From the NCBI GenBank assembly GCA_013365365.1, contig JABVXU010000080.1:105853-169852 (forward strand): a stretch of DNA of 64,000 bases. The letters are read 5' to 3'. The stretch comes from Cruorifilaria tuberocauda (lineage: Eukaryota; Nematoda; Chromadorea; Rhabditida; Onchocercidae). The position numbers were made by a program, and so were the translations under genes. Below, one piece after another: positions 25,044 to 36,664 of this stretch (position 1 is the stretch's first letter; every line of letters starts with the position of its first letter). Under the pieces are notes generated by a model. It worked only from the letters and a program-made list of their open reading frames with translations, had not been told where the DNA came from and did no database searches.

Positions 25044-27266
25044 ATGGCTGATACAAGTGTTGCAGAAGGTACCCCATAATATTATGCAATTTTTTCATAT
25101 GTTTTCGAATGAGAATCGCCTAAAAGATAGACAAAGAGAAAAGGGAAAATTGCTAAACGCCATAATGTGTCAGTGATGCTAATTTCATTAATTTTAATAT
25201 TTAAAAGTCATCAAATGACTTTTAAATCACTGGGTCCTTTGGAGTTTATTATCTCTTTTTTCTATGTGAAAATACAAATTAAAGTTTGCAGGTGGAAAGG
25301 TTTCATCGCGATTTTACATTGTAAGGCCTGAGGAAGTTATTTCATGGAATGAAAGATTGTCGAAGCTACATGGTTTGACTTATGACCAGCTCTTACAGTT
25401 GATCTCACCGAACGAAGTAGCTGTTGAATTCGCTGCACGATACGGCTTAATTTCAAATTCAATGTGCTGTAAGCGTTGTGGACAAATGATGCTTCTGTGG
25501 AGCAGAAATGGACTTGATGGCTTACAGGTTAGACAAAAAATGTGATCTGCAAATTAATATAAATTTTTGTAGAACTTCCAACATTATTACTACCTAAACA
25601 TGGTTTTTAAGTTTGGATTGTTGTGAAACTCTTCTCATTCATAAGTTGTTTTAATGAATGTACTTCAGTAGAGACAGACGATTTGTCATTTTTATTGCAT
25701 TTGAAGTATTTTCGGCTTTACGTTTGGAAGGTGTTGCCGAACGAATTACTGGATAATGAGTTGCCATCCTTAAGTAGTTCTCTCAATTGGTCCGTCATTA
25801 AGAGATAGAGTCGATTCTCTCAATAATGACATTGAAATCATGTAAAATTATTGAAATCGAAATTACGCAAAAGTTGCGTAAAGATATGAGTTTAATAAGG
25901 ATGTACAGTTTTTTCGGAAATTTGTGCTGGCTTTATGCGCATTTCACCGTCAAATTTTTTATTTCTTTTTTTTTGCATGGAAATGTTAGGCAACTGAATG
26001 GAGTTCCTTTACGCTGTTAATGAATAATAAAATTATATTTCCATATTCCTGAATTATTTCGCATATTCTTAGCACCAGTATCTGTACAGAATCAATATTA
26101 TGGTGGTAATTTGTTTCTTTGCGATTTATTTTGATGTATATCCTAATTTATTAAATTATAGTGGCGGTGTATGCACGTGGTTACAAAGCAAGAGCGAAGG
26201 AATGGCAGGAAGCGAAATTATTGTTCATCATTATCTATCCGTCATGGAAGTATATTCCATGGACATCATTTGTCAATAGCTGATATTATTGAATTTATGT
26301 ATTTGTGGGCGCAAAACTATAAATTGCATGAAATTCGTCTGCATACTCATTTCAGTAGCGAAATGTCTGTTGCTTGGGCAGATTATATGCGACAAATTGC
26401 TTCCGGTTTTGTCGAAGCAAGTCAAACACCAATTGGTGGTCCAGGTAAACCTGAACCAGTATTGTGCTTAATTTGGAAATGTACAATTAATGTTGAGTGC
26501 TCTTTTTAATAGTTAATACGTATCTTATAGTAAGAAAGAATCTTCTAAATTTGACATATTTTCGACATGTTTTCTTTTAATATATCATGCTTGTGATATA
26601 TTTTCTTTAAGCAGCAAGCAATTTAGTGTTTAACTGTGTATGCTTTTTAAACATATAGCTTTAGTTTTTCTAATTGTTAATTCAATGTTATTTAGTTTAT
26701 AATTAATTTAAATAACTAAAGTTTCATTTATAATACGTGCAGTTAACATCTAGACTATTGTGTGTGTTTCAGCTGTATGAAATATTTTAGGGATCGTGGT
26801 GGAAATTGGACGATTAATTTTGTACAAAACAAGAATTGGTGAGCAACATCCATATTTGATTGGTATGGTGGAACGAGAAACAGAAAACTGTATAATTATT
26901 GCGATTGAAAATTATACGACAGAGCGCCTAAAAGAAAAAGTGTTGCAATGGATTTTACGTGACACAATATTAATTTCCGATGAGGGAACTTATATCGATG
27001 GGTTGAATCAATTGGATTACCCTATTTTTATTACGGAAACTTATGTGGAGAGATTTGAGTCATTCAATGGGCAGAAGCTTAGTGTTAATAATGTCTTACT
27101 GCAAAATATTTGTAACGAAGCGAAAGCAAAATTTCTGGCAATGAATGGAACTTGTAGAGCACATTTCGAGGGTTATATCAGAGAATTTTTATTTCGCAGA
27201 ACATTTCGAAACGGAGACGAATTTGCAGGCATTATTTTGTGGGCACCATTATTACATGTTCCTTAA
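25044..27266 (+). CDS. Domesticated Merlin/IS1016-type (ISXO2-like) transposase-derived protein
   Basis: Four exons, 25044-25068, 25292-25527, 26162-26444 and 26791-27266, close in phase and encode 339 aa. Visible order: a zinc-ribbon-like region (CCKRC about residues 70-74, then LQWRCM...NYC), the ISXO2/Merlin block SLSIRHGSIFHGHHLSIADI, then a DDE-like core starting VVEIG and continuing ILISDEGTYIDGL, QNICNEAKAKF and HFEGYIREFLFRR. In active members the first acidic residue sits in VEIDE and the third in NIE; here they read VEIG and NIC, so two of the three catalytic residues appear lost while the middle Asp (ISD) is kept. No terminal inverted repeats are evident, and the gene has ordinary introns and a poly(A) signal at 27549-27554. 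This fits a host-adopted, non-transposing DNA-binding protein; its function is unknown. Confidence 0.8.
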
Positions 27267-28868
27267 TATTCACTGATTATGTTATTTTTAATCAAGTGTG
27301 ACAAAAGTCAAATTTTTATATGATATTTCTAAAACTTGGAAAAGTAGAAGTGTGAAAAGCTGAGATCTTCTCTTACTATTGTGATATGATTGACTCTGAA
27401 CTGCTAACTGTAAAAAAAGAACGGTAATTTTTTAACAGTTACATTTTTTTTTTCGCAACCTGTTTAAATAGAATTTCAAATGCAGTAAACTTAGTCATTC
27501 AGCAATAGTATCTCTGTTGAAATTACCGTTTGGAATTTAAAGATCAGTAATAAATTGGTTTAATACTTTGTAGGTTGTATATTCAGAACTGATTCTCTTC
27601 TACTTCTTTTTATTGTAATTCATTTTGAATCACGTTAAATCAATCCTTTTTTAATAGGAATTTAGGTTAGTTCAGTTTTTGTGCAGCTGCCCCTGCAATT
27701 AACATGAGAAGCAGCGCGATACTTCTTGACTTTAAGTTGCATGAACTGAAGTAATTCGGCTAGAAAAACACACGTGGAACTCTCAGAGAATATAAGCTGC
27801 TTTGTCTTTAGATAGCACAATGAGTGTCTTTTCTTTTCTGTATCTATGACGCACATCCCAACTATAGTACTTAGTGGTTCTCATTTCTTTATCGATAATC
27901 ACCTATTGCAATTTTTAAAATGTTTTTGATGACAACAAGGTATTACTACTATAGAAATTTAGGTGAATTTAATTCTCGCTCTAGATCATTCAATACCAAA
28001 GTCAAGTCATCTTATGTTATCGAATGCATGGTCATGCGATGGAAACTGCGATTGATCTCTATACAATATTTACGTTCGCAGAGCAGCGCAACGCGTGCCT
28101 TTTGCACTTTTTTTAAAGCATTATGCTACTTGAGAATTCAATGCTGTTAAATATTTGAATGATTTCAAAAATCAATATGTCTCAAGTTTTACATGTTGCA
28201 AACCCATATTTTATCAGCGTAAACTTAGAGATGAACATTGACTCGACTACTCTGTACAATTTCAAGAAATGCTTAATGTTTTATATTTTGACAGAGTTAG
28301 TAAGATTGGCTTAAGACTACAAAAATCCGTTCTTTTGCATTGCTTAGTAATAGCGCATTGATAAGTCAACCTTATTGTAAATGAATACCTAATACATAAC
28401 GTTGTAACAATAATAATGCAAAGAATAAAACACGTTGCGTGAATGACTATCAAAAAATGATACTTACATAAAAAATGATAAATAACTTAAAGTAACAACA
28501 TTTATGGAACATCGCTTGAGAAATTTATCCGTTAAAATTTTATGCATTCATACTATTGATGTAGGTGAATCCATCTAAATCACACATTCGCATTCGTAAC
28601 AACTAGCGTTATCTTTTAGTATTACTCATGAAGCTGCTTTAAACTAAGCATTGTTAAGTAAATCATATTGTTAAAAAAAAAGCGTAACATCAGCAGTGAG
28701 ATCCGCTTCTTTTAAAGAGCGAGTTGTTTAAGGGGGATTTCGTAATGTATGAGTATGGGATATGCCACTGATTACTTAAAATTTGAAGTCTGCAAAGTGT
28801 GAGGTAAGTATGTCTCTATGAATCTTTGTAAGAGACTGCACTATGGAGTAAGATATATAATTGTTAAA
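27267..28868. other. Convergent intergenic region
   Basis: This separates the 3' ends of the Merlin-derived gene (+) and pdi-6 (-). I see a poly(A) signal AATAAA at 27549-27554 for the former. No supported exon or RNA gene is seen in the rest. Confidence 0.45.
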
Positions 28869-31360
28869 CTAAAGTTCAGTTTTCTTAGGCTTCTCTTCCT
28901 CATTCAAATCAACATCTGAAACATCCAAGTCTTCTTCAACAGGCATCTCTCCATCCTTGCCGTCCCATGGTTCCACATTCAAGATCCTTGGGAATTCTGC
29001 ACCCTTCATCGGTGCCGTTTGACCTTTACCATAAGAAAGATCTCTTAAAAATTCCTGGATTCCGGAGACCCCAAATGAACCCTGAAAGTAGGAAATTCTA
29101 ATTCAATAGTAACGTGTTCTACACATGATTTTTACATAATCCTGCCAGCAAATCTTTTTCAGGATATTTGCCGCAGATGTTACAAAACCTGAAAATTACA
29201 ACTCGTGGTAGATTATTGTATTCGAAGAATCAAGAACGAACTTTTAACATCGAAAATTTCATCTTACGATAGCTTACTGCTGCCAAAGCTGGATAACCGA
29301 AACCGCCCATGCCAAATGCTTCTTCCAATTCAGCTTGTTTACCTGCTTCTGTCCATAACCAGCCCCATATATTTCGTTTGAATCTTTTCGCCGATTCTTT
29401 CAAGACCTAGAGTAAAGTAAGCAAACTGATAACTTGAAGACACGCGAAGTCTTTTAAAACTTTTCAAATATTCTCTACTAATACAAATATAATATTTTCT
29501 ACTAATAAAAATAAATATTCTTTACTAATAAATATATAAAAAATACTTCTAAATAGTCGTTTCGACAACTACTTTGGCAATCAAGAATATGCGGCAGCAC
29601 AGCAATTATACAAAGCTGCTTTTCTTTGCAAGCGCTTTCGACAACTTCTTGTGAAATTGCCTCCATAACTTCTGGTGCTGGCATATTTTCAGCAAACTGA
29701 AAAAGAAACAAAGTGTTTTCCACTTACCAACCTTTCCATAAATTTTAAGGTTAAAAAAATCTGAAGAATATGCCTCCAGCAGTACCAAGAACATGCGTAT
29801 AGCATTGTAACCAATATAATGCCATGAAACAAAACTTTTACTTTGTTAAGTGCATACTGGACAATATCATCACTGGTTCGTCCACCAACATAATCTTCAG
29901 CATCACTAGCACTTGAACCTGGCGCGAAATATTTGATCGTTGGAAAACCTTTGATATTAAAACGTGATGACATCATTTGATGTACTGTCGCATCCAAAGC
30001 ACCAACCTGAATATGTACTTGTTTCATGGAAATCACGATATAAAATAGTTAACTAGCTAACTTATAAAATAGCTAACTTGGGGAGGGCGATTTTTTGAAA
30101 ATCATAACTACAAGTAAACAAAAGAGCGCGTAATTTCAATAAATAGTAATTGTATGAATTATAATTTATGATGAAACAGAAACAGTTTTTACCTTTACTT
30201 TACCAGCCAATTCCGAAGCAGCCATTTCCCAATGTGGTTTCAAAGCTTTACAATGACCGCACCAAGGTGCAAAGAATTCCACGAGCCAAATATCTTTACT
30301 GTGAAGCACTAATTCCTCAAAGTTGCTGTCGGTCAGTTCAATCACATGTTTACCACTGCTTTTTTTATCACTAGAACTACCCGATTTGCTTGAATCGCTA
30401 ACACCCAGTTTCGCATTTATTGTTTTCCGAAGTTCATTTATTAACGAATCTGCCATTGCCTGCGCTGTTCGAGGACCTTTAAAATTTTATTTCTGCAATT
30501 TTTGAATTATTTCCTTCTATAGATCTTTGACGCTGTCAAGACTAATATTAACAATGTAGTAGGAACAGTTAATTCCTTGGTTTGAATGAATGAACAAAAT
30601 TTTTCGGTTTCAAGAATTTTAGAATTAAAAATTATCCACATAATGAACAATATTAGTTAGACTGATAGTCGAAAATTATACAAAAGCTAACCTTGGTATT
30701 CCACTGGAGTCTTCTTATCAGCACCAAATATTTTAATCGTAGGGAAGCCCTGCACATTATAGGGAGCACCCACTGACTGATATTTTGTCATGTCTACCGC
30801 TCCAACTTTGACAATGCCTTTCACAGCATTCGCCAATTTTGTATATTCCGGAACTAATTTTTGACAGTGACCACACCTGTAAGAAACATATTTCAAATTG
30901 CCTTTTTTTACTTTTCTCCAAAAAAGATACATGATAAGTAAGCCAAAATGGTACAACATAATATGTTACCATGGTGCAAAAAATTCAACAATCCATATTT
31001 TATCGCTTTTCAATACTTTACTATTGAAATTCGATTCTGTTAATTGGATTACATCACGATGACTATCATAGAGTGCACGCGATAATCCAACCAAAACTGC
31101 AAAAAGTCAGTGTGTCAATGACTATCAGCAAGTATCCAATAAACAATAATCTTAAATTAGTTTATCACCAATATCGATTATATCTTGATAAATCCCAAAT
31201 TTCAAATGCTAAACTTTAATTAATATATTCTAGCAGTTTAATGTATAAATATAAATTGTTTTAATACTCTGAGTACACCTGAGAATCCCGAGTCAACCAG
31301 AACTGCCTTTAACAATTAAATTAAACCACCAATTAAAGTGAAAACTTGATGAATCAACAT
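28869..31360 (-). CDS. pdi-6: Protein disulfide isomerase P5 (PDIA6/PDI-6)
   Basis: Eight minus-strand exons, 31360-31330, 31096-30970, 30876-30692, 30476-30193, 30006-29842, 29696-29547, 29406-29242 and 29081-28869, all in phase, encode 439 aa, typical for the family. The first exon, joined in phase, gives a signal peptide ([18 protein letters not shown]). Two thioredoxin domains carry WCGHC active sites at residues 53-57 and 186-190, followed by the non-catalytic b domain ([34 protein letters not shown]) and an acidic tail. The C-terminus is KTEL, a KDEL-like ER retrieval signal. It acts in the ER lumen, making and rearranging disulfides, and in the P5 family helps regulate unfolded-protein sensors. 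The short first exon is the least certain. Confidence 0.95.
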
Positions 31361-32687
31361 AGTGTCAAATGTAATATTCAAAAATGTTGTATTAATGTTG
31401 TACTCCAACCGCATACTGAAACTACATAAAACATTTTCTTCTATCGTCATTTTGTTTAAAGTTTTTGCGGTTTCTTATTCTTTGAAAAAATTACCGAATT
31501 ATCTCGGAGATAATAAATCTAAGTGATGGAATGCACAGTTTGGGATGGAAAGGTAATTATCGAGTAAGTGTCAAATGTCGAAGGTTATTCGCAATCATAT
31601 CACATCGAGGTACATATCGCATTTATAGCTACCGCTGATTATATAACAACACAAAAAACTTACTTGTTAGAAAATATAACCTCATTGTCACGAACTCGAG
31701 CTACTGTGACTATCCTTTTCTTTTCGAGAGAGAGAGAGAGAAGTGAAGGTGCTCTGTGCACTGTGTGGATAGTTCAATTGGCTGCCACTCTAACTGAAGT
31801 AGACAAATGCGACGTCACACTAACTGTATGGCTGGGTCTTACAACGAACTGGTTTTCAAATTTTAATTTCACATTTGCCAGAGGAAAATGAATCTATATC
31901 GAATAAATCTATATTTTCTCTGTAAATTGCATATAGAGAGGGGAAGGAGAAGAAGAAAGATAAACAAAGGTTTTCAGTTAACGATATGGGTATGAATCTC
32001 ATAACCTGCCTATTACCAGATAAGCTAATTTATTACATTTTTGCTCAAAAGTTTAGTCATAAGATCAGCATATGGTTATATGTTTTTTTTAGGATGGGGA
32101 ATTTCCAGTATGGTTAGAGGTCACGTAATATTCAGCTCAATCGCAGCCACTCCTACATTTATAACACGTATTAAAACCTAGACTATTTCAAACCATGGGA
32201 TTATAGTTTCAAAGCGAGACATCTGACTAGCAACAGAGAGCGTGGCGAGACGCCATTTTAAAATTTGAATTTTGCGATGTTTGGGGAAATGTGGATGTTG
32301 GTGTCTAGCACTTTTACCTATTCACAAGTCTGGTAGAGTCTGTTAGTTTGTCTGTAACTCTTCGATAACAGCAACGCAAACATTGCAATCTTTATTTATA
32401 ACAGAATCCATCAGTTACGGATAATTCGTTGTCTATCTGTTACGGATATTATCGTTTTTCAGGCGACTTTTCTTTGAAATACTACTTAAGTTTGTTCTGT
32501 AACTTACGCTTCAAAGATTAGGTTTGTCGATAGAGTTAGAGTGAGACAATATTGTGATGACATTAATGCCAAGGAGAAGATGTTGGTGTTTTTCATGTCG
32601 TTTTAAAAGCGCTTCTTCTGCTAATATTTATTTATTGTTCTGTACTTTGAAGTATATTTGATTTATTTGAAGGTAGGCTAAGTGGTG
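31361..32687. promoter_or_regulatory. Divergent promoter region, pdi-6 / repeat-protein gene
   Basis: A 1.3 kb gap lies between pdi-6 (-) and the tandem-repeat protein gene (+). It includes a GC-richer patch with a (GA)n run near 31722-31742 and several CpGs to about 31830. No ORF here resembles a protein. Shared or back-to-back promoters are inferred from orientation and composition only. Confidence 0.35.
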
Positions 32688-35600
32688 ATGATAACTGATG
32701 ATCAGTATATGAATGCCATCCAGAAAGTTTTCAATGAAAAGTTAAAACAGTTTCAAGAAGCTGGTGGATGGGATGTGATCAATGAAAAAGCACAGCATTG
32801 TACTTATCACGTTTGTTGTTAATTTCTAAGTTTATTAATTGAACATAAAAAGCTTTACTGTATTTGACAATCTTGTTATCCTATCGAGTTCTCGATTGGT
32901 AGAAAATCTAATTAATTATCAGTGTAATATCATTAATACTCAGTATAAATTAATAATATTAATAAATCATGTATTTTTATATACTCTATATATAAATTTT
33001 ATATAATTTTTTTAGCGTTATTTGGAAGCTGGAGCTAAGGATTGTGAAAATACTGCGAAACTGATCGAAAGTTTAATGGTAACGCTAGAGGCTGTGAAAT
33101 GTGAAATACAAGCTAAAGTTGAGCGTTTAGAGGCTAGACAATTTGAGCGCACTAATTTTACAAAAATGGTTGAAGTTATTGACAGCGTAACGAGAAAAAT
33201 AGAGAGTGAGGTTTATATCATAGAACATAATTGGAACTAAAGTTTTATTTCTTATATATCGATGAATTTAAACCTGTATTTTTGCTTGATATATATACTC
33301 AAATTTTTATTCAAATCAACGGTATATGCAGATATCTCTGGGAGCTGCACAAAGAATATGAGTATGGATGACAAGCAGATTGAAGGAGTGGATCAAATTA
33401 TTCCTCTTTCTCCTAATCATGTAAATTTGTGAGTGTTGATTTCGCTTCCTGTTTGTGTTATCCATTGTTAATTTCCAATCTAGCTATCCACTTTTTTGAT
33501 CAGAAAATGAAATGTAACTGTTTTATCACTTAACTCTTGTGACACTTATTTTTTTGCAGAGAAACGCGGGTTTCACCGCAAATAACAGCGAGCACTTCAA
33601 TAAGTGATCAGAGCAGTACTGTTAAACAGAGTATCTTTTGAAAATTATTTCAATATCCTTTTTATTACGAAAAAGCACAAAGTCAGTGTTTTCTGATTCT
33701 GAAAATTCGAAAAAAACCTTGAGATGATTTCACATTTTTTGAGAGTACTGTGAAAGGTTGATCTCTGCTTTATTATAATTTTCAGAACAAAGAAAGTCAA
33801 ATAAAACTCTTATTGAAAAATTGTGTAGGCCACCAGCATCCCTAACAGGTTCATTTACGTTAGATCAAGAAGAGGACAGTATAACATTTTCAAAATCGCT
33901 GCATGTCTTGACATTCCAAAATACAACAATGGATGATACTGTAGAAGAAAAGAATAGTCTGGATCAAATAACTGATGTATGTTTCGAATAATAGAGACAG
34001 TAATGCTTCTTATTAAGTAATGATTTACGGTTTTCTTCAAGATTTGAACACTTTGATCTTAATGAAGTGTCTTTACAATGTTTTTCTTCAAAAAGTAATT
34101 GCGAAATTAAGAGTGACGTATTTATAATGTCAACATCTACTTCTTTTATTACTGTTTTTTAATTCTCATAATTTATATTTTTCTTTTAACTCATAGCTGT
34201 CACGATAAAATCATATTTCAAAATGTCTATTAGACAATTAATATGCCAAACGCTTTAACAAAATATGATGAATATAAGCTCGATTACCATCAAATTATAT
34301 TCAGCTCATAATGGTTTTTTCAGAGTTTGAAGGAAGATGTAGGATCAATACATGTATCAGAACCTCCTGTAATGGAGTCCGAGTTTGCTAAACAGTGGAT
34401 TGGTGAAGTTGACTTTAAACAACGTATCTTTTCAAAATTATTTTGATCTTCGCGCTAAAAAGAGACATAAAGTCAGTATCTTCTAGAGATTCGAAAAAAC
34501 TTGAAATGATTGTATTTCATATCTTTTAAGAATACTATGAAAGGTTGATTTTCGCATCATTATAAATTTCAGCTCGAAGAAAATCAATTGAAACTTTTGT
34601 TGAGAAATCGTACAGACCACCAACATCCTTAACAGGTTCATTTACGGTAGAGCAAGACGACGACACTGTAACGTTTTTGGAACCAGTGCGTATTTTGACA
34701 TTTCAAGACACAACAATGAATGACATTGTAAGAAGCAAGGGCAACCTGGACCAAGCAGATGTATGTTTCAATTAATATAAGCATAAAACTCTAAGTAACA
34801 ATGGACGGTTTTCTTTAGGATCTGGGCATTTAGTTCATAGTTAAATATTTTTGCAGTGTCTTTTCCTTGGAGAGTAATTTACGTTGGCCAAAATTCCAAT
34901 CTATATTTCTCATGCCTAGCTGTCACGATTACGTATTCTCTTCTCTATATACTGCATGTTTTATTTTCCTGCTATGAATTTAGATCCGCTACATCATATG
35001 ATTATTCTGTTGAAAATTACTTCGAAATATTTCTATTGTAATCCATTTTCAACCATTAAATTTACCACTGCGTTCACAGTCAGTCATACAATTATATAAT
35101 AATTTAATAAAATGTGTTGCATATAAACTCGATTCTAAACAAATTGTATTTATCTCGTTATTACGATTTTTTTCAGAACGTCAAGAAAGAAGACATAAGA
35201 GCAGCACATGTATCAGAACCTCCTGTAATGGAGTCCGAACTTGCTAAACAGTGGATTCGTGAAATCAGTTTCAAGCAAGGTATTTTTTGAAAATTATACT
35301 GATCTTTTGTTACGAAAAAGAGGAAATCTTTAAAATATATTGGCATAAAGCCGTTATTATCTAACGACTGGAAAATTTTCTGAAATAATTGTATTTCATC
35401 TTTTTGAATATCAAAGATTGTATTATGAATTCTTCCGTTGTATTATGAATTTGAGCACAAAGAAACTAAAATCCTTTACAGACTCATTTATGTTGGATCA
35501 AGATCAAGATACTGTAACGTTTTTGGAGCCAGTGCCTGTTCTGACATCTGAAGGCAGAGCAGTGGATGGTAGTGTAAGAGGTAAGGACAACCTGGATCAG

Positions 35601-36145
35601 ATAACTGAGGTACGTTTCAAATAATAGAAACACAAAGCATTAGCACTGCTTGCTAAGCTATAATTAACAACTTTTTTCAGGAGCAGAACTAAATATTCGT
35701 TAACGATAAAATGATCGTAGTAATAAATATTTTATCAATGCTTTCTCTCTAATAATTCATTTATATCTATCAAAATTTCAATATTTCTTGCGGTAACGTG
35801 ACACTGCTTCAGATTTTTATGTGCAGCTTAGATACTTTATCTTCCTGCTACCGATTAGATTACGCTCTATCTCTTTGATTATTCAGTAAAAAGCATATTT
35901 CAAAATATGTTTATGAACATTTATTTGTTATTATTGCAATGGAAAAGAATCTGACCACCAAATTTGCCAAACGGTTATCACTTTCATATATCTAAGGTCG
36001 AGTCTGAACAGTTATAGCCCATTATTTCGGTTTTTTTCAGAACTTGAAGAAAGACATTGGACCGGTACGCAGGTCAGAATCTCCTATAATAGAGTCTGAA
36101 CTTGCTAAACAATGGATTCGTGAAGTTGCACGAAAAATGTTCTAA
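32688..36145 (+). CDS. Unrecognised coiled-coil protein with three tandem exon-pair repeats
   Basis: Ten exons, 32688-32810, 33016-33205, 33332-33428, 33560-33630, 33786-33976, 34324-34423, 34573-34760, 35177-35279, 35482-35609 and 36041-36145, close in phase and encode 431 aa. Exons 1-2 are charged and helical (a likely coiled coil, about residues 10-104). Exons 3-4 are a Ser/Thr-rich linker. Exons 5-6, 7-8 and 9-10 are three copies of one module with shared motifs: RPPxSLTGSFT, DxxTxTF and PVMESELAKQWIRE. The introns between copies are also similar, so whole genomic segments of about 0.8 kb were duplicated. The last copy lacks its first ~20 residues. No signal peptide is seen, so it is probably intracellular. 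I do not recognise the family; the start could lie in an earlier exon. Confidence 0.7.
33631..36145 (+). repeat. Three tandem ~0.8 kb intragenic duplications
   Basis: Copy 1 spans about 33631-34423, copy 2 about 34424-35279 and copy 3 about 35280-36145. Each contains intron, exon A, intron and exon B in the same order. Non-coding parts align by eye too: the introns starting at 33631, 34424 and 35280 begin GTATCTTTTGAAAATTAT or a close variant. Those after exon A begin GTATGTTTC or GTACGTTTC. Confidence 0.85.
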
Positions 36146-36664
36146 AAGTTCAATACATTGTGTCCTTTTGTTATATATAATTTGTTACACTGTTAGTTTT
36201 AATTGTCAAACAGACTTACGTTGGTACTGAAGTTCAGAAGTTATAGCGAAGTATTTTGAAATGCTGAGTTTTATTTTCATATATAATTCGTTACACTGTT
36301 AATTTTAACTGTCAAGCAGACTTTTGTTCTCAGATGTTTAAGAGAGATACTTCTATAATACGCTTATAGCAGAACTATAACTGCAAAAGTGGAGAAAATG
36401 GTTCTGCTTTTTCGCAGAAATGGTTCTGCTATTTTACCATGTGAAAATAGTGAATCCTAATTTTCTGGCTAACATGTCACAATATATCCAAAATGCGGAA
36501 AATAATATACAGAGTAAAAGGTCATCTGCATATATTGTGTTCATCAACAAAACCACGTATATAGTTCATTTAATTAAAGTGATATAAAAATAAACTCGAA
36601 ATAGTGCGCTTCAATTCGTTCTAAAAATTTACTTCATCACTTCTGATTTTTAGCTTTTAGTTTA
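36146..36664. other. Convergent 3' intergenic region
   Basis: The 3' ends of the repeat-protein gene (+) and bre-5 (-) face each other across 519 bp. A possible poly(A) signal AATAAA lies at 36589-36594 on the + strand. A short near-duplicate (TATATAATTYGTTACACTGTTARTTTTAA..TGTCAA) occurs around 36174-36210 and again around 36280-36316. Confidence 0.5.
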
